A stretch of DNA of 64,000 nt from Myxococcus stipitatus. Its GTDB lineage: Bacteria; Myxococcota; Myxococcia; Myxococcales; Myxococcaceae. The stretch is taken from contig NZ_CP102770.1 of assembly GCF_038561935.1 (NCBI RefSeq), forward strand, positions 8,494,001 to 8,558,000, in the 5' to 3' direction. The notes beneath the pieces are model-generated. The model was not told the origin of the DNA, made no database searches, and saw only the letters and a list, made by a program, of their open reading frames with translations. Positions 35,268 through 42,710 of this stretch are shown one piece after another. How positions within the stretch are numbered: position 1 is the first letter of the stretch; every line of letters starts with the position of its first letter. Made by a program: the position numbers and the translations under genes.

Positions 35268-37250
35268 ATGATTGACCTTGCTGGCACGAACCATGCTCCC
35301 AGGGACTGCATGTTCTGCACCTCGTGCCACAAGAAGGTCTCGCAGTGTCGCTGCGTCGGTGGCCCCCAGCTCCCCAAGAAGCGCAGGGGAACCTCGCGAG
35401 GGACGCCTCCGTCGACAGGCTCGCAACACGGCTCGCTCAGCCTGACGACGACGTCGAACAGGTCGACCTCATCGACATCCATCAACCTGGGCCCCCCGCC
35501 CATGGACATGTCACTGCCCATGGGCGACCTGGAGCTGGTCCAGCAGGCCATCCGCCACCTCCAAGGAGAGAGCAAACGCTCCTCCCCTCCTCGTCGCGGA
35601 GAGCCCTCGACCTCCTCGTCCCACTCCCACCCGCAACCCCTGTCGCCGATGGAGATGTTCGGCTCCTCCGCGCTCGGCCGCGGCGGCTCCTCGTCTTCTT
35701 CCTCGTCCTCTTCCTCCCACGAGCAGGTCGCCCCGCTGCGAATCGTCACCGGCGGGGGACACGCGCTCCCGACCGCCCTGACGGACTTCCTCCAGGAGCA
35801 GACGAAGATCCGCGTCTACATCGAGGCGTCGCTCAACTTCGGACACCAGACGAACACCATCAACATCCTCTTCACGCTGAGGTCCATCGGCTACGAGGGG
35901 GCGTTCGACATCGTCGTGGCCGAACCCGAGATGATCAAGGACCTCACCGGGATGTTCCCGTGGCTGGTCGAGGACCCGGAGGTCACCCTCACCGCCCGGG
36001 AGGACTTCGACCGGTACTCGGAGCCACTCCCGCTGTGTCTCACGGGTGGCTTCGACAACAACGACAACGAGCGGTTGCCCATCCCCACCCTGGAGATGGG
36101 CGTCAATTGCTTCCTGGCGCTCCAGCCCTACCGCTTCGAGCGACTCAGCAACGACAGCCGGTCGCGCATCTACCTCCAGCCCACGGACGCCCTGGACGGC
36201 ATGCCTGATGACGAAAGCCAGCTGACGGTCATCGACCTCTGCAACGCGAACGACGCGTTCCTCGAGATGTCCTACCAGCCGCCGTACGTCCCGAGCACCT
36301 TCGCGGAGTGCCAACAACTCCTCCAGAGCAGCACCGTGGGCTGGGACACCGCGCCCGAAGAGTTGGAGGATTCGGAGACCGCGCGACAACAGGCCCGCTG
36401 GGCGCGCACGGTCCACAATCAGCTGCTCCTCTTCTCCGTGTTGTTCTCGGGCGAGTACCACGTCGCCGCCGCCTACGGGCTCATGAACAACTTCTCCCTG
36501 AAGACGGACTGCTCCGCGAACATCCTCTACCGGTACTCGACCGCCCTCTCGCTCTGCCCCGCGAAGCGCAAGCGTTCGGTCATCGTCGTCTTCCACGCCA
36601 ACATCAACGACGTGTTGCTCAAGAGCAAGCTGGCCGTGGAGGGTTACTGGGGCGTCGCCGTCGCGGCGATGCCGGACTTCACCTCCAAGGCCCAGGTCCG
36701 CGAGTTCCTCCGCGCCCAGCTCAACAATGAGGGCAACGAAATCCTCGTGCTCACCGTGGGCAAGGCGCCCCAGTTGCTCTTCAACTTCTGCTTCCAGCAG
36801 GGAGACCTGCCCTGCATCTTCGAGGGCGAAGGCAGCGTGCCCGTGGCCTTCAGCCGCGGCGCCCCCTTCCTCTACATGAAGGGCCCCGGCGCCAAATCCG
36901 GCGAGAGCTTCTACCCCCACCTGAACGGCGCCTATCCCAAGCTCTCCTCGTCGCTCCACCGCATGTCGAGCTGCCTCTTCGACACAGCCCTGAGCGACCG
37001 GCAGTGCCAGACCTACCTGTTCAAGTTCTTCAAGATGTCGTTCGACCCCGACAGCGCGCTGTGCCGCTACTTCAAGCGGGTGGCCGCCTTCTACGCCCGG
37101 CCTGACCACAACCGACTGTTCGTCGCGCTGGAGCTCGCCATCCAGCGCCTCCGAGCGTTGGCGGCACGTGAGGAGCGCGCCAGACGCCTGGAGTCGAAGG
37201 ACTCCAAGGACGCCAAGGGCTCGGACGATGATGAAGAGACGTCGAGCTGA
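35268..37250 (+). CDS. Unknown 660-aa protein with N-terminal Cys cluster and polyserine linker
   Basis: 660 aa from the ATG at 35268. An ATG at 35310 (M15) has a better-placed AGGGA and keeps four of the five cysteines. The N-terminus has C17-x2-C20...C27-x-C29, a possible zinc knuckle. Residues 30-155 are Ser/Pro/Thr-rich and disordered, including ten consecutive Ser codons (35688-35717). From about 160 a folded alpha/beta region begins (IRIV-type strand, GGGHALPTAL, then FGHQTNTINILFTLRSIGYEG), suggestive of a nucleotide- or sugar-binding Rossmann-like fold, and extends to about 630. The C-terminus is acidic/Lys-rich. No signal peptide. Function not recognised. It sits between the two receptor copies in the opposite orientation. 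Confidence 0.75.
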   Translation: MIDLAGTNHAPRDCMFCTSCHKKVSQCRCVGGPQLPKKRRGTSRGTPPSTGSQHGSLSLTTTSNRSTSSTSINLGPPPMDMSLPMGDLELVQQAIRHLQGESKRSSPPRRGEPSTSSSHSHPQPLSPMEMFGSSALGRGGSSSSSSSSSSHEQVAPLRIVTGGGHALPTALTDFLQEQTKIRVYIEASLNFGHQTNTINILFTLRSIGYEGAFDIVVAEPEMIKDLTGMFPWLVEDPEVTLTAREDFDRYSEPLPLCLTGGFDNNDNERLPIPTLEMGVNCFLALQPYRFERLSNDSRSRIYLQPTDALDGMPDDESQLTVIDLCNANDAFLEMSYQPPYVPSTFAECQQLLQSSTVGWDTAPEELEDSETARQQARWARTVHNQLLLFSVLFSGEYHVAAAYGLMNNFSLKTDCSANILYRYSTALSLCPAKRKRSVIVVFHANINDVLLKSKLAVEGYWGVAVAAMPDFTSKAQVREFLRAQLNNEGNEILVLTVGKAPQLLFNFCFQQGDLPCIFEGEGSVPVAFSRGAPFLYMKGPGAKSGESFYPHLNGAYPKLSSSLHRMSSCLFDTALSDRQCQTYLFKFFKMSFDPDSALCRYFKRVAAFYARPDHNRLFVALELAIQRLRALAAREERARRLESKDSKDAKGSDDDEETSS

Positions 37251-37259
37251 ACCGAGGTT

Positions 37260-39574
37260 CTAGAAGGCATAGCGCGCCTGGAAGCGGAGTTGCCTCGGTG
37301 GCTGGTACGCGGCCGGGGCACCCGTGGCGTCTGTCCTCGTGACGGCTTGGAAGTTGAAGACATTCGAGACATCCAAGCCGAGGGTGAGCAGCCCGGTGTG
37401 GTCCACGAGACGCCAGAGGGTCGCGGATACATCCACGGTGTGCACGCTGCGCAGGCGTTTCGGGGCCCCCTCCATCCAAGCGCCCGACTCTCCGAGATAG
37501 CTCACACTCAGCACGGGGCGCCACGAGTGGAAGGCGGAAAAGTCTCGGAGGACGTAGAGCTTGAGGGAGTCGGGGCGGTCCGACACAGCGGCGTCGAGGA
37601 GCGTGGGCTGCGCGACCGGAGCTCGCACCCGCCCCGTGCCCTTCTCGGTCAGCCTTGAGCGCGTATAGCTGAGATAGAAGCGGAAGGACTCGAAGCCGCT
37701 CTCCTCTTGAAGCACCACGGTGAGTCCGTCGTATCCGCGCCCCGTGGCGCGAGCGCCGGGGTTGCGCAGCAGCCCATCCAGGGGCGCCTCGAGCCTGCGA
37801 TGCAGGTAGGTCATCGAGAGCTTTGACCGGGAGGGCCCCACCAGGAGTTGCAGCGAGAGGAGGAAGTCATGGGAGGTGGGCGCGACCAGCGCGGAAGGGT
37901 TCTCCTTCGCCCGCTCCACCAGGCTCAGCGGAAGCAGGGACACCGTGGAGCCGTACCTCGCGACCAGGCGAGAGGCGAACCACGGAAGCGGCTCGGCGAA
38001 GACGAGCTCCAGCCGAGGAGAGACCTGCTCCCCCAAGTGCATGGAGGGTCCTCCCTCCGAGGGAAGAACGCGTTGCGCGTCGTAGCGAACGCCAACGGTG
38101 ACGTCCGGGAGGAAGTACCAGGCTGGCTCCCATGAGTCCTGGACGTATGCGCCCAGGACACTGCCATGTGTCCTGACTTCGGGGCCCGGTACGGCAGCGC
38201 CCGTGTCCAGTGGAGACGTCGCATGGGCATAGCGCAGCGCCTCCGCATCGAGACCAGCCGACAGCCGATGGCGCCCCACGAGGGTGAGCCGGCGCTCGAC
38301 TTGAGCGCTCGCCTGAAAGCGGTCCGTGGAGAAGGAGGGGCTCGACCAGGGGGCATCGGTCGGCGGTGGTGCCGCCTGCGCATCGAGCAGGGCCTCCATG
38401 TCGCCTTTCCGCTGGAGCCACCCCACCTTCACCTGGAACCGAGTCGCTCCGGAGTCGTTCGTGAATGCGAGGCTCGTCCGCGAGGTCGTGCTGTGGACGG
38501 ACGCGGGCCGTGACGCCTCGGTGGGCGCGGTGATGAAGGCGAGGTCCAGATGACCGGGGAGGTCCTTGGGCTTGAGCGTCAGCCTGGCGACGGCCTGGAC
38601 GCCGCGCTGGTCCCTGAAGGGAGAGGATGCTGAGCTGATACGCGCGCGGCTCAAGGTGGGGGCCACGCCCAGGAAGACCGCCAGCCGCTTGGGGATGATG
38701 GGGCCCGTGAAGGTCCCTCCCAGGTCGCCAAGGTTCTCCAGCGACATCATGCGAGGCCCGACGTCTCCATCCCCCAAAGACTCACGCGTGCCCTCCAAGG
38801 CACCAGGTGTCCAGGAGATGAAGGCGGAGCCCGAGAACCTCTTGAAGTAGGTCGGGGTGCTCATGGCGTCGATGCGGGCGCCCGTGGCGCTGCCGGACCT
38901 TGCATCCATCCCGCTCCAGGACAGGTCGATGTCCGAGAGGAAGCCGGAGTGGAGCGGCAGTGCATGGGTACCGAACGCGGGGTCGACGGTCGACAAGCCA
39001 TCCAGTCGATAGTCGGTTTCGAGCGCGGAGGCGCCATGGAGCGAGAGGCCCGCGCAGGACACACGGGCTCCCGGGGCGAGCTCGAGGGCGCTGTCTACCG
39101 AACGAACCGCTCCCTTGCGGGGCGCTGGTGCATGAGCTCCGGGAAGAACGCCCCGTTCACCTGGAACCGGGTCGGGGCAGTGGTCTTGTACCAGCCCCAC
39201 TCCATGGTCTCAGCCAGCTCCGGGCCCTCCATCAGGCGCAAATCCAGGCGGAGCGTCTGCCCTTCCGCGAGCTGGACCTCTCGATGGTCGCTGCTGGCGG
39301 TCTCCTGCTTCTGGAAGACCACGAGGTACTCACCCGCGGGGAGGTCGTCCAGCCGGTATTCGCCCCGCGCGTCCGTGACAGCCCAGCGCGCATGGCCGGG
39401 TTCGAGCACCGCGCCGACCGAGACGCCCTCGACGGCATCCCAGGGCGAGTCCGCGTGAGTCACCTTGCCCATCAAGGTGGCTCCCGCGAGCGCCCTCGCC
39501 CCGAACAGACAGCACCCGAACACGAGGAGCCGGAGCGACAGGTGGCACAGGCGGCGGTACCGGGGGCAATGCAT
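37260..39574 (-). pseudogene. Oar-like TonB-dependent receptor, second copy, frameshifted
   Basis: Paralogue of the 32609-34984 gene with the same order: signal peptide (LSLRLLVFGCCLFGARALAGA), regulatory-like domain, plug-like region and barrel ending RFQARYAF. The reading frame from the ATG at 39574 ends at a TAG at 39095, while the rest continues in another frame. Comparison with the intact copy places the lesion at about 39105-39122: where copy 1 has RPARDQGNTVRSVDS, copy 2 loses several bases after RPAR and rejoins at VRSVDS. The downstream 600 or so codons are otherwise intact and well conserved, so the event is recent, a sequencing error, or a recoding site. The two genes are clearly a duplication, with near-identical 3' ends. 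Confidence 0.8.
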
Positions 39575-39802
39575 GACGGACGCCTCGGGAGAAGGGACGT
39601 CCCAACCTAGGAGGAGGCTCCACGCGTGGGGTGCACGAGACCTTCCTCGCTTCATCATCGTTTCATCACGGGAGGAGGGCTTGCCCTTCACGAGACACAA
39701 CCTGATGGAGTGGCTGAGACTCGAGACACCTCCGAACCTTGATCCCCCCGCATCCGCCACGAGATGCTCCCGGCGGCTTTCTCTACGAGACAGGGGTTCA
39801 TC

Positions 39803-40816
39803 GTGACGACGCTGGCGGCGCTTTCCACGGAACAGAAGAAGATCAACTGCGTCTGGATTGGGAACGGACTCATCAACTGTCAGTCCGCGTTCAACATCCT
39901 GAGCTGGATCTCGTGTGGTTGGACCGTCACCATCTACAAGCATCCAGCGCCACAGATGGGCGCCGACGTGAGCGCCCTCTTCCACGACTCCGCCCAGGAC
40001 GCGTTCAAGTCTCCCAGAATCACGGAAGAGAACCTCTCGGTGGTCTCCCTCGCCGACGCGCTCGAAACCGCGACGCCCGTCATGCCGACGACCCGGGCGC
40101 TCCTCCGCCGATGGATTGGCGACATGGGCGTCGGCTACACCAGCTACGCCATTGGAGACCTGACCAAGTCCTTCATCGCGGGCACTCGCGCGGGAATCGT
40201 GCTCGACCTGAAGATCGGCCCCAGTCCCCATGTCCACGCCTATCCCGCCGCGCCCTTCACCAGCACCTTCGTCAGCTTCTCCCGACCGGGCGCCTTCAGC
40301 GTGGAGAATCAATGCCTGGGCAGCCTCAACATCGAGGTCTCCAATGCCTACGGTCGATTCTTCGACCCCAGCGTGAGCGGACTGGAGGACTCCACCTTCG
40401 ACCAACAAACCAACGCCGAGGCGGTCTTCGGCGCCATCACGAGCAAGCACCAGCTCGCGTTCAGCCAGATGAAGAGCAAGAGCACGGACGTCAAGACCAA
40501 GGACAGCCAGCAATGGGAGTTCTTCGAGCTGGGCAACACCAAGAACTCAGGGCCGTTTCGCGTCTACCAGAAACCTGGGTACTTCAATTGGAAGCAGGGA
40601 GAATACCTGGAGGCGAGGCGAGAGAATCTGGTGCTGGTCGCCAATGAGCTGAAGCGGGACCACGGCTCCGCGAAGAACGGGCGCGTCCCCGCCCTCTTCA
40701 AGCACGACTCCAAGTTCTATCTCGATGTCCTCCAGCCCTTGGTCCATGAAGCCATCAAGGACCTTCAGCTGACGATTGCCGACATCGACAAGAAGATCGA
40801 AGAAGGCAAGAAGTAG
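39803..40816 (+). CDS. GT-A-type glycosyltransferase-like protein with degenerate DXD
   Basis: 337 aa from a GTG at 39803, chosen for AGGGG 6 nt upstream; an ATG at 39764 adds 13 residues. Residues 12-30 (KKINCVWIGNGLINC) match the entry strand of TcdA/TcdB- and OCH1-like sugar-binding glycosyltransferases ('IHxVWIGG'). The later segment GDLTKSFIAGTRAGIVLDLKIGP aligns with the 'SDxxRxxiLyxxGGxYxDxD' block, but the second Asp of the DXD is Lys (D135-L-K137). This suggests an altered metal requirement or a non-catalytic relative. The C-terminus is helical and charged. No signal peptide. It stands divergent to the second receptor copy, as the 660-aa gene does to the first. Confidence 0.6.
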   Translation: MTTLAALSTEQKKINCVWIGNGLINCQSAFNILSWISCGWTVTIYKHPAPQMGADVSALFHDSAQDAFKSPRITEENLSVVSLADALETATPVMPTTRALLRRWIGDMGVGYTSYAIGDLTKSFIAGTRAGIVLDLKIGPSPHVHAYPAAPFTSTFVSFSRPGAFSVENQCLGSLNIEVSNAYGRFFDPSVSGLEDSTFDQQTNAEAVFGAITSKHQLAFSQMKSKSTDVKTKDSQQWEFFELGNTKNSGPFRVYQKPGYFNWKQGEYLEARRENLVLVANELKRDHGSAKNGRVPALFKHDSKFYLDVLQPLVHEAIKDLQLTIADIDKKIEEGKK

Positions 40817-40847
40817 CCCCGGGTCGAGGCGACAGCGCGGGAGTCCC

Positions 40848-41237
40848 TCACGCGCTGCGCGGGTGGCCCCTCCGCCGCCACAGTCCGGCGAGCGTCATCA
40901 ACAGGGGAGCCAGGGCCTGGATCACAACGCCTCCCCGGAAGGCCGCGGCGTCCTCGGCGGGCAGCTCCGAGGCCAGCATCTGCCCTGCCTGGAGGCTGAG
41001 CAGGTTGGCCTGGACCCAGAGGAGCACCCACACCCCCGAGAGCCCAACGGCGACCATCCACAGGCGGCCTCGGCGAGGCAGCACCAGTGCGAGACACAGC
41101 CCACACATCACGAACGTCGCCAGAATGGGGGCGGGCTCCCAAGGGAACATCTGCTTGTCCGCCACCTCCGCGTGAACCACGCTCGGAAGCAGCAACACCC
41201 CAAGCGCACCCCAGAGGATGTCCTTCGTTCTTCTCAT
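40848..41237 (-). CDS. Small membrane protein, unknown function
   Basis: 129 aa from the ATG at 41237, which has AGGAGA directly upstream; the frame is open far beyond but is antisense to the SWIM gene there. A signal peptide-like N-terminus (ILWGALGVLLLPSVVHA) is followed by three hydrophobic segments and an Arg-rich end. Not assigned to a family. Confidence 0.7.
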   Translation of the reverse strand: MRRTKDILWGALGVLLLPSVVHAEVADKQMFPWEPAPILATFVMCGLCLALVLPRRGRLWMVAVGLSGVWVLLWVQANLLSLQAGQMLASELPAEDAAAFRGGVVIQALAPLLMTLAGLWRRRGHPRSA

Positions 41238-41336
41238 TCTCCTGCCCCTCGACGCGACTCCAGCGTGCCGCTCCCGCAGGCTAGAGTGACAGAGACATCC
41301 AGCTCCTGCCATCGGCGGCGGACGTGAGGCGGCACG

Positions 41337-42710
41337 ATGACAGCCCTGAGCCACACCTACCAGTACAGCGCTCCCTCGGAGCTGGTGACGGATGGACGAA
41401 GCCAGGCCCTGCGCCTCATGACCTCCGGCGGCGGAGCGCCCCAGCCCTACTTCTTCGAGGGCCGCCTGCTCCAGCCTCGCCCCACCGCACTGGCCCTGCG
41501 CGCCTTGTCCCGCGTCGTGGGGACACGCTTCCACATTCCTCCCGCCATGCTCCACCGCATCCTCATGGCGACGGACCCCGTGGTGACGTGCGGACGCGGC
41601 ATGCTCCGCTTCGAGGGCTTCTCCGGCTGCGCCAGCACCTACGCCCGCGTGGACCTCACGCCGTCGGCCTACGAGGGAGACGTCGCGTCCTTCGGCACCA
41701 CGAACGTGGACTTCAACGCCCCCATGCGCGCCGCGCTGGCCACGGTGCGCACCGATGAGCCGCTCGCGCTGTCCGTGGGACACGCGGAGGTGGTGCTCGA
41801 GCGCGGAGCGTCTCGCGTCGTCGAGCGCAAGGTGCCGCTGCCGCTGCGGTGGCTGAAGGGCTTCGCCGAGGTGCAGGCCTACCTCGCGCGCTTGGAGCCC
41901 TTCGCGGAGCTGTCCGCCACGGAGGCCCTCCGCTTCCTGCGCGGCCTGCCCCGCGCACGCACCGACAAGCGGCCCCACTTCCTCGTGCCCCAGGGGCGCT
42001 CGGTGCGGCTGAGCGCCACGCCCGCCGCTGGTGCGATGCGGCTGACGGGCATGGAGCGGCTTCGCGTGCTGGAGGACCTGGCGCCGTTCGCCAAGGGGCT
42101 CACCTTGCACGCGGACCCGCGAGGCCAGGCCAGCGCCTTCGTCCTGGACCTGGGCAGCCAGCGCTTCACGCTCGCGCTCTCCAGCGAGGTGTGGCGAGGC
42201 TTCTCCGGTGAAGGCCAGACGCTGACAGCCCTGGCCCAGCGCCCCACCGTGGAGCAGCTCCTCTCCTCCCTGCGCGCCGAGCTGCGCTGGGAGTCCGTGC
42301 TCGAAACCGCCTCGCTCGCGGGCAAGCTGTCCTCGACCGAGGACCTCGTGTGGCATGGACTCCAGGTGCTCGGCGTCCGGGGACTGGTGGGCTTCGACTC
42401 GCAGGCCCGCGCCTTCTTCCACCGCGAGCTGCCCTTCGACTTCGAGCAGGTGGAGGCGCTCGCGCCACGGCTCGCGGATGCTCGCACACTCCTGGAGACA
42501 GGCGCGCTGGAGGCCGACGCGACGGCCCCCGGTGCATACTGGGTGCGAAGCACGAGCGCCACGTACCACGTGCGGCTCGATGAAGGCTTTGCCCCCATGA
42601 GCTGCGGCTGTACATGGTTCGCGAAGCACGGGCTGGAGCGAGGCCCCTGCAAACACCTTCTCGCCGCTCAACTCCACGCCACCCGCTCCGAGGACTCTGA
42701 TACCCCATGA
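41337..42710 (+). CDS. SWIM zinc-finger protein
   Basis: 457 aa. A C-terminal SWIM motif C423-x-C425-x12-C438-x-H440 (CGCTW...GPCKHLLAA) is intact; such fingers bind DNA or protein. The remaining 400 residues are mixed alpha/beta without other recognised motifs. It overlaps the next gene by 4 bp (ATGA), showing translational coupling. In other bacteria SWIM proteins of this size are encoded beside DUF6493-type proteins, sometimes with MoxR ATPases and vWA proteins; no MoxR is in this window. Role unknown. Confidence 0.85.
   Translation: MTALSHTYQYSAPSELVTDGRSQALRLMTSGGGAPQPYFFEGRLLQPRPTALALRALSRVVGTRFHIPPAMLHRILMATDPVVTCGRGMLRFEGFSGCASTYARVDLTPSAYEGDVASFGTTNVDFNAPMRAALATVRTDEPLALSVGHAEVVLERGASRVVERKVPLPLRWLKGFAEVQAYLARLEPFAELSATEALRFLRGLPRARTDKRPHFLVPQGRSVRLSATPAAGAMRLTGMERLRVLEDLAPFAKGLTLHADPRGQASAFVLDLGSQRFTLALSSEVWRGFSGEGQTLTALAQRPTVEQLLSSLRAELRWESVLETASLAGKLSSTEDLVWHGLQVLGVRGLVGFDSQARAFFHRELPFDFEQVEALAPRLADARTLLETGALEADATAPGAYWVRSTSATYHVRLDEGFAPMSCGCTWFAKHGLERGPCKHLLAAQLHATRSEDSDTP

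Noticed and set aside
35688..35717. Ten consecutive Ser codons as a phase-variable microsatellite
   Set aside because: Codons alternate TCC, TCG and TCT rather than repeating one unit, so slippage is unlikely to be efficient.
41238..42677. Upstream extension of the small membrane protein into a 609-codon minus frame
   Set aside because: That portion is antisense to the SWIM gene; only the last 129 codons have a ribosome-binding site, signal peptide and hydrophobic helices.
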